From assembly GCF_014646515.1 (NCBI RefSeq), contig NZ_BMNK01000014.1:130822-194821 (forward strand): a stretch of 64,000 nucleotides of DNA. The letters are read 5' to 3'. The position numbers were made by a program, and so were the translations under genes. Shown here one piece after another: positions 16,766 through 25,272 of this stretch (its first letter is position 1; each line of letters opens with the position of its first letter). Under the pieces are notes generated by a model. It did no database searches and was not told where the DNA came from. It worked only from the letters and a program-made list of their open reading frames with translations. Origin of the DNA: Nonomuraea glycinis (GTDB lineage: Bacteria > Actinomycetota > Actinomycetes > Streptosporangiales > Streptosporangiaceae).

Positions 16766-17662
16766 TCAGCGTTTCTCCGGGGGCTCGCCGGTGATCCAGT
16801 TCCAGCTGGTGATCGTGGCGCGCATCAGCCGGGCGGCGGTCGACAGGTGGCTGTCGGCGCCCCAGTACAGGGTGACCGTGCGACGGCAGTCGGGGCTGTC
16901 AATGGGGATCCAGGTGGCGGAGGCACGCGTGGCGCTGCGGCGGGCGAAGGCCGGGACGAGACCGATGCCGAGTCCCGCGCTGATCAGGTCCGCGATGGCG
17001 CTGTGCTCGTCGCTCTCGCAGACGATCTTCGGTGTGAGGTCTCTTGCGGCGAAGAGCCGGTCGAGCAGTTGGCGTAGCCAGTGCCCCTTACGGGCGGTGA
17101 CGAAGGGCTGGCCGGCGAGTTCGTCGATGGTCACAGAAGTACGGCCTGCCAGCGGATGATCGAGGGGCACGCCAACCCCCACCGCCTCATCGAACAGCCG
17201 CGTCGACTCAAGGCCTTCGGCCGGGATCGGCTGCGAGGCGATGCACAGATCCACGTCCTGGGCCCGCAGGCGGCGAGCCATGTCCTCGGCCGGCGACCAG
17301 TGGAGCTCGATCTCGACGGAGGGATGGGCCCGCTTGTAGGCCGCCAGTGGGCCGGTGAGGGTGAGGAAGGTTTCCGACGCCAGTCTCACGGTGCCCAGGC
17401 CTTCGCTGGCGGCCTCGGCGACGGCGCGTCGTCCGGCCTCGAGCTCGCCGAGGGAACGTTCGACGTGATCGCGGAAGAGCTTGCCCGCGTCGTTCAGCCG
17501 GAGTCGGCCGCTCCGGTCGAACAGCGGTGTGCCCAGTTCGCTCTCCAACCGGGCGATGGTACGGCTCAGCGACGGCTGGGCGATGTGAAGCTCGTCGGCT
17601 GCCCGGCTGAGGTGCTCCAGCCGCGCCACCACCAGGAACTGCTTGAGCGAGTTCAGCTCCAT
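16766..17662 (-). CDS. LysR-family transcriptional regulator
   Basis: A 298-residue regulator. The N-terminal winged HTH is clear (LKQFLVVARLEHLSRAADEL, HIAQPSLSRTIARLESELG, LFDRSGR) and is followed by a periplasmic-binding-like effector domain. Two ATGs stand in tandem (17665 and 17662) behind GGGAGG; I use the second because its spacing is better. It is divergent from a membrane protein and multicopper oxidase, which it probably controls through the inverted repeat at 17695-17709. The effector is unknown. Confidence 0.85.
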   Translation of the reverse strand: MELNSLKQFLVVARLEHLSRAADELHIAQPSLSRTIARLESELGTPLFDRSGRLRLNDAGKLFRDHVERSLGELEAGRRAVAEAASEGLGTVRLASETFLTLTGPLAAYKRAHPSVEIELHWSPAEDMARRLRAQDVDLCIASQPIPAEGLESTRLFDEAVGVGVPLDHPLAGRTSVTIDELAGQPFVTARKGHWLRQLLDRLFAARDLTPKIVCESDEHSAIADLISAGLGIGLVPAFARRSATRASATWIPIDSPDCRRTVTLYWGADSHLSTAARLMRATITSWNWITGEPPEKR

Positions 17663-17694
17663 CATGCCTCCCGCAACATAACTCCATAGCGATA

Positions 17695-17709
17695 TTTGTC
17701 TTAGACAAA
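17695..17709. promoter_or_regulatory. LysR-type operator
   Basis: A perfect 7-1-7 inverted repeat TTTGTCT T AGACAAA in the divergent intergenic region. It contains the T-N11-A core typical of LysR binding sites, 33 bases upstream of the LysR start and 66 upstream of the membrane protein. Confidence 0.6.
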
Positions 17710-17775
17710 ATAGCTCACGAGTCATAGCCTCAGGGCGTTTGTTTGCAAGGGAGATCACAGTGAGGAGGATCCCGC

Positions 17776-18198
17776 ATGGTCACCAGCAGTCTGGGATCCG
17801 CTGCCGCGCGTCGGACAAGGCCGACCGAGTGGGTTTTCCGGGCCCTTGTCAGCGCCCACATGGCGGCGATCGCCGGCCAGCCGGTGCTCGCCGGGGTGTA
17901 TCTGACCGGCGACTTCGACGGCCTGCGCTGGCACGCGGTCGGCGCCGACGTGGTCACCTTTATCGGCTACCTACAGGTAATCGCGGCGATCTTGGTCTGG
18001 GTAAGGCTGCGTCAGGTCTGGCCGTTCCTGGCCACGATGGCGGTGGTGGCGGCCGAGACGGTTCAGTACTTCGCCGGATTGGACGGCGCGCTGTGGCTGC
18101 ACATCCCGCTGGGGGTGGTGACCGTGGCCGCGCTCGTCGTGCAGTTCATCGCCGTCTGGCGCCGGCCCCTCCTGCGGCGGGAGGCCCGCGATGCGTGA
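17776..18198 (+). CDS. Four-helix integral membrane protein
   Basis: A 140-residue protein with about four hydrophobic segments (around residues 23-44, 59-77, 81-100 and 105-128), preceded by a strong ribosome site GAGGAGG. It overlaps the next gene by eight bases, so it is translationally coupled to the multicopper oxidase. I do not recognise the family. Position suggests a membrane partner for the exported oxidase, for example in copper or electron handling, but that is inference. Confidence 0.7.
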   Translation: MVTSSLGSAAARRTRPTEWVFRALVSAHMAAIAGQPVLAGVYLTGDFDGLRWHAVGADVVTFIGYLQVIAAILVWVRLRQVWPFLATMAVVAAETVQYFAGLDGALWLHIPLGVVTVAALVVQFIAVWRRPLLRREARDA

Positions 18199-19804
18199 GC
18201 ACGATGCGCACCGCGGCCTGAGCCGGCGGCGGATGCTGGGCGTCGGCGGGGCGCTTGGACTGATGGCGGCCACCGGGCTGTCGGCCTCGGCCGCGCTGGC
18301 CCGCCGACCGTCGTTCACCGGTGCCGAGCTGCGCAGCGCTGTGCCGCTGCCGCCGCCCTTCCAGGTGTCGCTGCCAATTCCCGCCGTGCTGAAGCCGGTC
18401 GACACCTCGGGTGGCACCGACCGTTACGAGATCACCCAGCGCGAAGCGAGCGCCGAGATTTTGCCCGGTGTCAAAACGCCGCTGTGGACGTACGAGGGCA
18501 CCTTCCCCGGGCCGACGATCGAGTCGCGCCGCGGCCGGCCGGTCACCGTGACGCATCGCAACGAGTTGCCCGTGCCGACCGTCGTGCACCTGCACGGCGG
18601 ACGGACCCCGGCGGCCTCCGATGGATACCCGACCGACCTCGTCCTGCCCGAAGGCCGGCACGACGCCGCCACGAACACGGGGCACGGCTCCGAGCATGGC
18701 ATGGACGGCATGCACGATCCGCGGGCCGTGATAACCAAGCTGACGCGGGACTACACCTTCCCGCTGGACCAGCGGCCGACGCTGCTGTGGTACCACGACC
18801 ACCGGATGGACTTCACCGCCCCGGCGATCTGGCGGGGTCTGGCCGGGCTGCATATCGTGCGCGATGACGCCGAGGACGATCTCGGCCTGCCCGCGGGGAA
18901 GCGCGAACTACCTCTCATGATCGCGGACCGGGCGTTCGCCGCCGACGGCAGTCTCGCCTACCCCGCCCTCGATCCCACCCTGCGAGAGCGGCCGGGCGTT
19001 CGGGAGCCCTATCTCGCCGGAGTCCTCGGCGACGTGATCCTCGTCAACGGCGCTCCGTGGCCCGTACACGAGGTCGACGCGGCCCGCTACCGGCTGCGCA
19101 TCCTCAACGCCTCCAACGCCCGCCACTACGAACTCGAAGCAGTCAGTGACGAAGGACGCCGCCTCGACCTCGTCCAGATCGGCGCCGACCAGGGACTGCT
19201 CGCCGCGCCGGTCACCCACCGGCTCCTGCCGATCGCGCCCGCCGAACGCTACGATGTGATCATCGACTTCGCGGGCGTCCCGATCGGCAGCCGCGTCAGA
19301 CTCCTCAACCGGCTTGGCTCCGGCCGTACCCACGACGTGATGGCCTTCCGCGTCGCACGCCACACCGCCGACGACAGCCGCATCCCACGCACGCTCTCCA
19401 CTGATCTGCCGACCTGGCACCGGTCGGACGCCGCCCGGGTGCGCGACTTCTCCTTCCGCGCCGGGCGGATGCGCGGCGGCCACGGCTGGCTGATCGGCGG
19501 GCTGCCGTTCGATCCCGCCCGCACCGATGTCACCACTCGCCTCGGCGAGGTCGAAGTGTGGCGGCTGGTCGCCGACGTCCACCATCCCATCCACCTGCAT
19601 CTGGTGGGCTTTCGGGTGCTCTCGCGCAGCGGCAGGTCGCCGCTGCCGCACGATGCGGGCCTCAAGGACACCGTCGCATTGCGGCCGGGCGAAGCGGTGG
19701 AGATCATCACCCGTTTCGACGGCTACCGCGGCCGTTACCTCTTCCACTGCCACAACGCCGAACACGAGGACATGGGCATGATGGCCAACCTAGAGATCAT
19801 CTAG
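18191..19804 (+). CDS. Multicopper oxidase, Tat-exported
   Basis: A 537-residue enzyme with a twin-arginine signal (SRRRMLGVGGALGLMAATG). All four copper-site motifs are visible: VHLHGG, LLWYHDHRMD, HPIHLHLVGF and YLFHCHNAEHEDMGMM, the last with the type 1 copper Cys and axial Met. It is CotA/bilirubin-oxidase-like and should oxidise phenolics or metal ions with reduction of O2 to water. A His/Met-poor insert around residue 170 (GHGSEHGMDGMHDP) could be a copper-loading loop. It belongs to the LysR-controlled island operon. Confidence 0.92.
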   Translation: MREHDAHRGLSRRRMLGVGGALGLMAATGLSASAALARRPSFTGAELRSAVPLPPPFQVSLPIPAVLKPVDTSGGTDRYEITQREASAEILPGVKTPLWTYEGTFPGPTIESRRGRPVTVTHRNELPVPTVVHLHGGRTPAASDGYPTDLVLPEGRHDAATNTGHGSEHGMDGMHDPRAVITKLTRDYTFPLDQRPTLLWYHDHRMDFTAPAIWRGLAGLHIVRDDAEDDLGLPAGKRELPLMIADRAFAADGSLAYPALDPTLRERPGVREPYLAGVLGDVILVNGAPWPVHEVDAARYRLRILNASNARHYELEAVSDEGRRLDLVQIGADQGLLAAPVTHRLLPIAPAERYDVIIDFAGVPIGSRVRLLNRLGSGRTHDVMAFRVARHTADDSRIPRTLSTDLPTWHRSDAARVRDFSFRAGRMRGGHGWLIGGLPFDPARTDVTTRLGEVEVWRLVADVHHPIHLHLVGFRVLSRSGRSPLPHDAGLKDTVALRPGEAVEIITRFDGYRGRYLFHCHNAEHEDMGMMANLEII

Positions 19805-19815
19805 GAGTACCACCT

Positions 19816-20030
19816 ATGAGTGCCGATCCCGGCATCGTCATCATCGGAGCACCCTCGCCGGCGGCACCGAGTTTGCCTTCACCCAGGTGCTGATCGCCAC
19901 CGGCTCCTGCCCACGCCGCCTCCAACTGCCGGGCGCCGACCTCGATGGCGTCTGCTACCCGCGCCACCGCGACCACAGCGAGTATTTGGGCAGGGCCCTG
20001 CGCGCGGCTTGCGCGACGCCGAGCTGACGG
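19816..20030 (+). pseudogene. FAD/NAD(P)-oxidoreductase, internally deleted
   Basis: Behind AGGAG the ATG opens MSADPGIVIIGA, the start of a ferredoxin-reductase-like FAD motif. The frame then jumps to codons FAFTQVLIATGSCPRRLQLP and GADLDGV, which belong about 100 residues further into such proteins. Most of the N-terminal domain and everything after about 150 bases are gone. It was probably the third gene of the multicopper oxidase operon. Confidence 0.55.
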
Positions 20031-20032
20031 AC

Positions 20033-20181
20033 CTGACGATCGTGCACAACCCGTCCGGCAGCAAGGCGAACTGTCCAGGCGCATGCTCCTGGACATCCTG
20101 CGCAGGGAAGAGACCGACCGTGACATCGTCGTGCCGACCCAACTCGTCATCCGGGGCAGCGCCGCGCCGCCTCGCTCATAG
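20033..20181 (+). pseudogene. LacI-family regulator, C-terminal fragment
   Basis: Codons LTIVH, then after a one-base shift PVRQQGELSRRMLLDIL, and finally RDIVVPTQLVIRGSAAPP and a stop match the conserved end of LacI-type repressors. No DNA-binding domain remains. Confidence 0.6.
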
Positions 20182-20258
20182 CCCGGGACTTTCCAACGAA
20201 GGACGGCCGCCGCAGCTCTCCTTCGATCGGACCTGCCACCGCACTGATGACGGCGACG

Positions 20259-20270
20259 CTGACGGCAACG
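20259..20270 (+). repeat. Candidate arm-type site CTGACGGCAACG
   Basis: Exact 12-mer located 94 bp before att copy 2. A degenerate copy (TGACGGCGACG) lies just upstream. Confidence 0.5.
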
Positions 20271-20352
20271 TCGGCGACCAAACGCACACGGACAGCACCA
20301 CTGGCGGCCGCGTACCCCGAGGTCACCGCCTGCGAACAGGGCGATCGCTACA

Positions 20353-20448
20353 CCTGAAAAGCGGAAGGTCGGCGGTTCGACCCCGCCCCTGACCACAGTA
20401 GATGGCCAGCCAAGATGCCCCGTAGCGAAGATCGCTCCGGGGCGTTTT
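20353..20448 (+). repeat. tRNA-Phe att copy 2
   Basis: Matches copy 1 from the anticodon loop through the terminator with a few substitutions (GATGGCC for GATGACC, CGTAGCG for CGAAGCG). The tRNA 5' half is missing, so no functional tRNA is made. Up to 20757 the sequence holds no recognisable gene. Confidence 0.85.
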
Positions 20449-20455
20449 GTGTCTG

Positions 20456-20467
20456 CTGACGGCAACG
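20456..20467 (+). repeat. Candidate arm-type site CTGACGGCAACG
   Basis: Exact 12-mer located 103 bp after the start of att copy 2. Confidence 0.5.
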
Positions 20468-20756
20468 CCAGGCGGATGGTCGCCTGCAGGGAGCGGCAAG
20501 TACGAACCGGGAAACATTAGGCCCAGAATGCACCTAACAGGGCGAGTCGACTAGACCGGCAACCCCTCTCAGGGCGCCCATCCTGGTGGCCATGCGAGAG
20601 ATCGGCTCTGGGGCCTGTTTCTAGATCACGTGCGAGCCCGATGAGCGATGAGCAAGACGCCGTTGGCGAGGATGCCCTGCCGTTGTTCGTGACGTGATCC
20701 AGTGATCGAGGCGATTCTCGCGTACACGCAGATTGTGATCATTATCGTGTCGTGTC

Positions 20757-21671
20757 ATGAGCGACATGGCGGATATCGAGTCGGTGCGTAGGGCGGCCGG
20801 CGTGTCCCTTCAGTACTTCTGGGAGGCCACTGAGCACGACACGTTTGATGACCTGGAGGACGAGGACGGGGTGAGGAACGCCTACGCAGCCATCCAGGCT
20901 GCCGTTCCCGACGACTCCACCAGCGCCGTGTGCCTGACGGTGCTGGCCTTGGGGAAGCTGCGGGCCCACTTGAACGACGTTTCTGCCGGCGGTGAGGACC
21001 ACTTCGAGGCGCATGACGATCCGCCTGCCGGGTTGGATGAAGATGACGAGCTCGGACGGGAGTTGGCGAGGGAGGTGGTGGAGGCCGCGCGACTTGCCCT
21101 CAGACTTCAGCCGGACGATAACCTCGCGGCGTTCTCGCTCGCGTGCGCACTGCACTGGCTGAGCGAAGATCAGTCGGCGGCAGCCGCTTACCGTGAGGCG
21201 CTGCGTATCGACCCTTACGATGACATTGCCAGGGCGCGTGTGGAAGAACTGGAGGACGTTGAACTTCCTGATCCGCCGACAAGGATCACTACCCGTCATC
21301 CCTACGGATTTCACTTGTTGGAGATGACCCGCCTGGTAGGCCATAGCGGAAGCACCAAGGGGCAGGTCTGGCTACTGAACGACGTGTTCACCGTCCGGAG
21401 CGCGGCGGATGACTATCTCTCCGAATGGCTGGACAGCCGTGGCCAGGGACTGGGCGAAGACTTCGGGGTGTGGACCCACGTCCCCGGCGGCCAAAGCGGA
21501 GGAACGGAGCTGGCCGAGGTGATTCGGCAAGCCCCAGCCGGTGGTCCGGAGATCGACTGGTCCCGAATGTTCCTGCCGTCCTTGATGCCCGATCGGAGGC
21601 TTCCGGCCGGCCATCCAATCCGCTGGCTGGGGCAGCTGCACTTCTTCGGCTACACCGAGCACGACGATTAG
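20757..21671 (+). CDS. Tetratricopeptide-type hypothetical protein
   Basis: A 304-residue acidic cytosolic protein. Residues about 107-170 form TPR-like helices (VVEAARLALRLQPDDNLAAF, LACALHWLSEDQSAAAAYRE, ALRIDPYDD). The flanking domains are not recognised; the C-terminal part is rich in Trp and Gly. It lies alone between att copy 2 and the VapBC pair in the short second tRNA-Phe island. No clear ribosome site is visible, so it may be leaderless. Its function is unknown, and a protein-protein scaffold is the only supported guess. Confidence 0.7.
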   Translation: MSDMADIESVRRAAGVSLQYFWEATEHDTFDDLEDEDGVRNAYAAIQAAVPDDSTSAVCLTVLALGKLRAHLNDVSAGGEDHFEAHDDPPAGLDEDDELGRELAREVVEAARLALRLQPDDNLAAFSLACALHWLSEDQSAAAAYREALRIDPYDDIARARVEELEDVELPDPPTRITTRHPYGFHLLEMTRLVGHSGSTKGQVWLLNDVFTVRSAADDYLSEWLDSRGQGLGEDFGVWTHVPGGQSGGTELAEVIRQAPAGGPEIDWSRMFLPSLMPDRRLPAGHPIRWLGQLHFFGYTEHDD

Positions 21672-21895
21672 GGCGTGCTCGTCGGATCATGGGGCGGGGT
21701 CGCGCAGCCAGATCTTGATGGACGCGACATGAAACGCGGGGAGTCGCCGTACTGGCCCGGGGCGGTCAGCTTGGTGATCGGGCGGCAGTGTCGATGCCGC
21801 CCCCCGCGGGCTGGTCGCGGGCGGGGACGTCCTTACTGCTCGGGCAGGTCCCGCCAGGGACAGCCGGTCCGGGTCCGCCGGTCCGATCCTCGTGG

Positions 21896-21910
21896 ATCAG
21901 ATAATCTGAT
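21896..21910. promoter_or_regulatory. VapB operator palindrome
   Basis: A perfect inverted repeat ATCAGAT A ATCTGAT ends three bases before the vapB ATG. Type II antitoxins autoregulate through such palindromes, and the TATA-rich centre could also serve as the -10 region. Confidence 0.6.
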
Positions 21911-21913
21911 TTT

Positions 21914-22174
21914 ATGAAGGTGATGACTGCCACTGAAGCGTCTCGAAGCTTTGCGACGGTTCTCGATGAGGCCGAGCGTGGAGAAACGATCGTGGTGACT
22001 CGTGGTGGGAAGCAGATTGCTGTGATCGGTCCTGCGCCGACAGCGCCGGGGCGTATGGTCAAGGCGTTTCTGGCAAGCAGGGTGGGGACGTTGGACGCCG
22101 ATTTCGAAGCTGATGTCGCGGCGGCCCGCGAGGCGATCGACAACGAGATGAGGGGCACGTGGCCCGACGCCTGA
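21914..22174 (+). CDS. vapB: Type II antitoxin, Phd/YefM-like (VapB)
   Basis: An 86-residue protein starting MKVMTATEASRSFATVLDEA, the Phd/YefM DNA-binding fold, with ERGETIVVTRGGKQIAVIGP and an acidic C-terminal helix that would wrap the toxin (DADFEADVAAAREAIDNEM). It overlaps the toxin gene by 16 bases. A palindrome just upstream is its likely operator. A 25-bp piece of a second copy lies at 27060-27084. Confidence 0.88.
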   Translation: MKVMTATEASRSFATVLDEAERGETIVVTRGGKQIAVIGPAPTAPGRMVKAFLASRVGTLDADFEADVAAAREAIDNEMRGTWPDA

Positions 22175-22566
22175 TCCTTGACACCGGTGTGCTCACTGCC
22201 GCCGAGCGAGGCAAGGCATCCGTGGACGCGGTGATAGGAGACGCCGATGACGTGGCGATCTCGGCGATCACCGTGGCCGAATTGCTCGTCGGCGTGGAGC
22301 TGGCCGATGCGGCACGACGGCCCGATCGGCAGGCCTTTGTGGATCAGGTTCTCGCGTTGATCCCTGTCGAGGAGTACACGACGGACGTCGCCAGGGTCCA
22401 CGCCCGTCTTATGGCGCATGTCCGACGAGAGGGCAAGTCGCGAGGCGCGTACGATCTGCTGATCGCGGCTACGGCCGCGGCGACCGCGAGAACGGTGCTG
22501 ACGATGGATGCGTCCGCCGCATTCGACGATCTCCCTGGCGTGCGCGCTCAGGTGGTTCCTCGCTGA
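22159..22566 (+). CDS. vapC: PIN-domain toxin (VapC)
   Basis: A 135-residue ribonuclease toxin starting at GTG (RRLILDTGVLTAAERGK). The PIN acidic residues are in LILDTGV, ITVAELLVGVE, and RGAYDLLIAATAAA, with a last acidic position near MDASAAFDDL. It is expected to cleave tRNA or rRNA when VapB is degraded, stabilising the island. A deleted second copy of its 3' half lies at 30356-30463. Confidence 0.9.
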   Translation: MARRLILDTGVLTAAERGKASVDAVIGDADDVAISAITVAELLVGVELADAARRPDRQAFVDQVLALIPVEEYTTDVARVHARLMAHVRREGKSRGAYDLLIAATAAATARTVLTMDASAAFDDLPGVRAQVVPR

Positions 22567-22581
22567 ATGCCGACGGCAACC

Positions 22582-22593
22582 CTGACGGCAACG
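22582..22593 (+). repeat. Candidate arm-type site CTGACGGCAACG
   Basis: Exact 12-mer located 94 bp before att copy 3, preceded by a second partial copy (CCGACGGCAAC). Confidence 0.5.
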
Positions 22594-22675
22594 TTCATCA
22601 CCGTAGCCATACATGAGACGCCGTTGGTGGCCTCCGGCCGCTAGAGCGCGGTAGGTCGGCAGAGCGATCGCCACG

Positions 22676-22771
22676 CCTGAAAAGCGGAAGGTCGGCGGTT
22701 CGACCCCGCCCCTGACCACAGTAGATGACCAGCCAAGATGCCCCGAAGCGATCACCGCTCCGGGGCGTTTT
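22676..22771 (+). repeat. tRNA-Phe att copy 3
   Basis: Again the tRNA 3' half plus terminator, with CACCGCT for GATCGCT in the hairpin. The preceding ~115 bases are nearly identical to those before copy 4. Confidence 0.87.
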
Positions 22772-22780
22772 TGTGTCTAA

Positions 22781-22792
22781 CTGACGGCAACG
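22781..22792 (+). repeat. Candidate arm-type site CTGACGGCAACG
   Basis: Exact 12-mer located 105 bp after the start of att copy 3. Confidence 0.5.
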
Positions 22793-22797
22793 TCGTT

Positions 22798-22812
22798 GTA
22801 CGGTTCCCGTAC
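22798..22812. promoter_or_regulatory. Inverted repeat upstream of a hypothetical gene
   Basis: GTACGG TTC CCGTAC is a perfect 6-3-6 palindrome. It is followed by TAGGAT at 22823-22828, seven bases before the GTG at 22835, suggesting an operator and a leaderless promoter. Confidence 0.45.
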
Positions 22813-22834
22813 CTGCGACTTCTAGGATCCGAGT

Positions 22835-23848
22835 GTGTCTGAGAGGCTCCCGATCCTGTCGGTCTTGGGGTTTACCGTCGGTGCTCCTGTGGGCGTGCAC
22901 TCGGCGGGAGGACGACCGGTGGCAGAGGTGCTGCGGAGGATCAACTATGAGGACGACGTCGAGTACGGACAGTTCTATGTGGGGGGCTTCGGGCCTGATC
23001 TGGACGGTTCCGCGATCTCCCACCCGCACCTTAGGGTGTCGAATCACCTGGGCATCGAATGCGACATCATTCACGGTAGAGCTGATGTACGTGTGGAGAT
23101 CTGGGACGCCGAGCCTGCGGCGGCTGCCGCTCCTTGGGTGCTGACTTGGGAGATCGCCTACCTCGCCGGTTCGGGAATCGTCGGTGTGGGAGGCGAGGTG
23201 TGGCCTGACCGGCTGCTGCTGGGGCCGTCGTACTTCCTGTACGGCCTGCGCGCCTACCGGGTCCCGTCGGTCTGGGGCAGAGGCCACGAGTTCTATGAGG
23301 ATCCGCGGACCGAGCATGTGCTGCTGCGGTTCTGGCCGATCCGGGACGTCTTCGACCCCGTCCTGCATGCCCGGCCGGAGAGGACGACGACGGAGCCCCG
23401 GCCGTCCGCGTACGTTCCCGCCACAGATTGGCCGGCCCTGCGGCGTCAGCCCGACCTGTCAGAGCCCGACGCGGCCGATGATCCCGGCAACGAGGACAGG
23501 GAGGCCGCTGCCATCAGGAGGACCCGTGCCCGGATCGCCAGGCAGCTCAATCCCGACGCTGCACCCACCTTCACGATCCTCAGGCGGCACGCGGAAGATC
23601 CTCGGAGCCTCTTGAGTGCCGACACCGGCGCGACCTGCCGGGTCCGGCTCTGGCGGCCGGTGGGGGAGGGCGAGCCCGGTGTCCTCGGCGTCGACCGGCG
23701 GATCGAAAGTGAGGACGGCTCCCGCGACGGGGTGCTGGTCTCCGCGATCGTGACCGTGCTCGACGAGGACGGCGAACTGCTGACGGTCCGGGACGCGACC
23801 GAGGCGGAGGCCGCACGTGTGCTGGCCGTGGAGCGGGCCTGGCAGTGA
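22835..23848 (+). CDS. Hypothetical protein of the third tRNA-Phe island
   Basis: A 337-residue cytosolic protein starting at GTG (SERLPILSVLGFTVGAPVGV). The middle is Trp/Tyr-rich (RLLLGPSYFLYGLRAYRVPS), followed by a charged linker rich in Arg/Asp/Glu (about residues 185-235) and a beta-rich C-terminal part. I do not recognise a family. No transmembrane segment is visible. It sits directly after att copy 3, in the position often used for accessory or defence cargo, with its own palindrome and likely leaderless start. Confidence 0.65.
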   Translation: MSERLPILSVLGFTVGAPVGVHSAGGRPVAEVLRRINYEDDVEYGQFYVGGFGPDLDGSAISHPHLRVSNHLGIECDIIHGRADVRVEIWDAEPAAAAAPWVLTWEIAYLAGSGIVGVGGEVWPDRLLLGPSYFLYGLRAYRVPSVWGRGHEFYEDPRTEHVLLRFWPIRDVFDPVLHARPERTTTEPRPSAYVPATDWPALRRQPDLSEPDAADDPGNEDREAAAIRRTRARIARQLNPDAAPTFTILRRHAEDPRSLLSADTGATCRVRLWRPVGEGEPGVLGVDRRIESEDGSRDGVLVSAIVTVLDEDGELLTVRDATEAEAARVLAVERAWQ

Positions 23849-24177
23849 CGGCTGGTGAGCCGTGCCTTGGGCGATACCCGCAGGTTTCTCATCAGCAGGG
23901 GCAAGAGCGGGGTTCGAAGGCATCAGTCGTGATGGCGACGCCGTGCGCCCGGCGTAGTACGGGCTGCATCGGTTGCCGACGGCCGACCTTCCTGGCGACG
24001 AGGGGTGTTCAGCGAGAGCCTCCTGTCATGGCATGCGTGTGGCGACGCGGTGGTTCATCGAGCGCGAGGACGCTGGGAGGTTCGGGGCTGTCAGCGATCC
24101 AGCGCAGTCGCCGGAAGCTTTGCCAGCAGGCTTCAACGCCAGTGTCGGGTCGTGCGGAGACGGAGCGCGAGCAATGG
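23849..24177. other. Intergenic region, no gene recognised
   Basis: Short overlapping frames on both strands with no family match and no convincing start or ribosome site. Confidence 0.4.
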
Positions 24178-25182
24178 TCATAAGTTGTGCATTGGCTGAT
24201 CTGGTTCGTCTCCGTTGGGTTCGCCGGTTGGACCGTGTCCACCGGTGTAACGGGCGGTGAGCTCGGCACCGATCCTCGCCAGCTCGGCTTGGACGGATGG
24301 TGGTTCGATTACTTCGATCATGGCGCCCCAGCCGGCGAGGTTTCGGGCGATGTCCAGCGGAGTCGGTGCAGCGAGGTGGACCCGGGCACGGCCGTGGTCG
24401 AGTTCGGCGTCGGTACGGCAGTGCCGGCCGAACTGGGTTCGCAGGACTGGCACGAATCTGGCCTCGATGAGGACAGTTGCCCAGATGCGTGAACGCCGCT
24501 GCTCCACCTCGTTGACGACGTGTTGCCAGGCGCCGTGGAGGGTGAAGTTGTCGGGGCGTTCGGCGGGCTGGTCGGTCGGATCGGCTGTGATGATCCGGTC
24601 GACTCGGAAGGTTCGCTGCCCTCGTTCGGTTCCGGCGAGCAGGTACCAGATGTCGTCCTTGTCGACCAGACCCCAAGGGTCGACCAGCCGTTCGGTGCGC
24701 TCTCGGGTGCTGTTGGTGTAGGTGAGGCGGACTTTGCACTGGCGGATGACGGCGGCCTGCAGCAGGTCGACCATCTCGGGGCGGCGGCGGTCACGCTCGC
24801 CCCACCGGGTGGGGTCGATCATTGTGGCACCGGCGGCGGCCTCGGCGTCAGCGCGGAAGGTTGGTGGCAGCGCCCGCAGGAGTTTGCGCAGCGCCGCTTT
24901 GGCCTCACCGGAGACGGCTGCGGCTGGGCCGACAAGCAGGAACAGCGCCTGGGCCTCGGTGGCCGACAGGCCGGACAGGTCAGTGCGGGCACCGCCGAGT
25001 AGCGACCAGCCGCCACCGCGTCCGGGCTGGGGGTAGACCGGGATACCCGCCGCGGACAGCGCCCCCAGGTCCCGGCGGGCGGTGGCGACCGATACCTCGA
25101 GCTCGTCGGCCAGCTCGGCGGCGGTCACCCTGCCGCGGGCTTGCATGATCAGGAGGGCGGCGACGAGACGGTCAGCGCGCAT
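24178..25182 (-). CDS. WYL-domain (YafY-type) transcriptional regulator
   Basis: A 334-residue regulator. The N-terminal HTH is MRADRLVAALLIMQARGRVT, AAELADELEVSVATARRDL; the WYL domain follows with the signature DPWGLVDKDDIWYLLAG and TFRVDRI, and a WCX-like C-terminal extension. WYL domains sense small ligands or nucleic acids. I chose the ATG at 25182 (GGAAG three bases upstream) over a TTG further out. It is divergent from the VOC protein, its probable target. Confidence 0.87.
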   Translation of the reverse strand: MRADRLVAALLIMQARGRVTAAELADELEVSVATARRDLGALSAAGIPVYPQPGRGGGWSLLGGARTDLSGLSATEAQALFLLVGPAAAVSGEAKAALRKLLRALPPTFRADAEAAAGATMIDPTRWGERDRRRPEMVDLLQAAVIRQCKVRLTYTNSTRERTERLVDPWGLVDKDDIWYLLAGTERGQRTFRVDRIITADPTDQPAERPDNFTLHGAWQHVVNEVEQRRSRIWATVLIEARFVPVLRTQFGRHCRTDAELDHGRARVHLAAPTPLDIARNLAGWGAMIEVIEPPSVQAELARIGAELTARYTGGHGPTGEPNGDEPDQPMHNL

Positions 25183-25272
25183 ATTCTTCCGACTCCCGGA
25201 CAAAGTGGTCAGTTGGTGAGCACTTTAGGCGAAAGGATGGTTCTCATCACCGGCCGAAGGAAGGAATCAGCA

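Noticed and set aside
20353..20448. A second tRNA-Phe gene
   Set aside because: Only the 3' half from the anticodon loop is present; no acceptor 5' strand or D arm, so it is an att duplicate. The same applies at 22676 and 30560.
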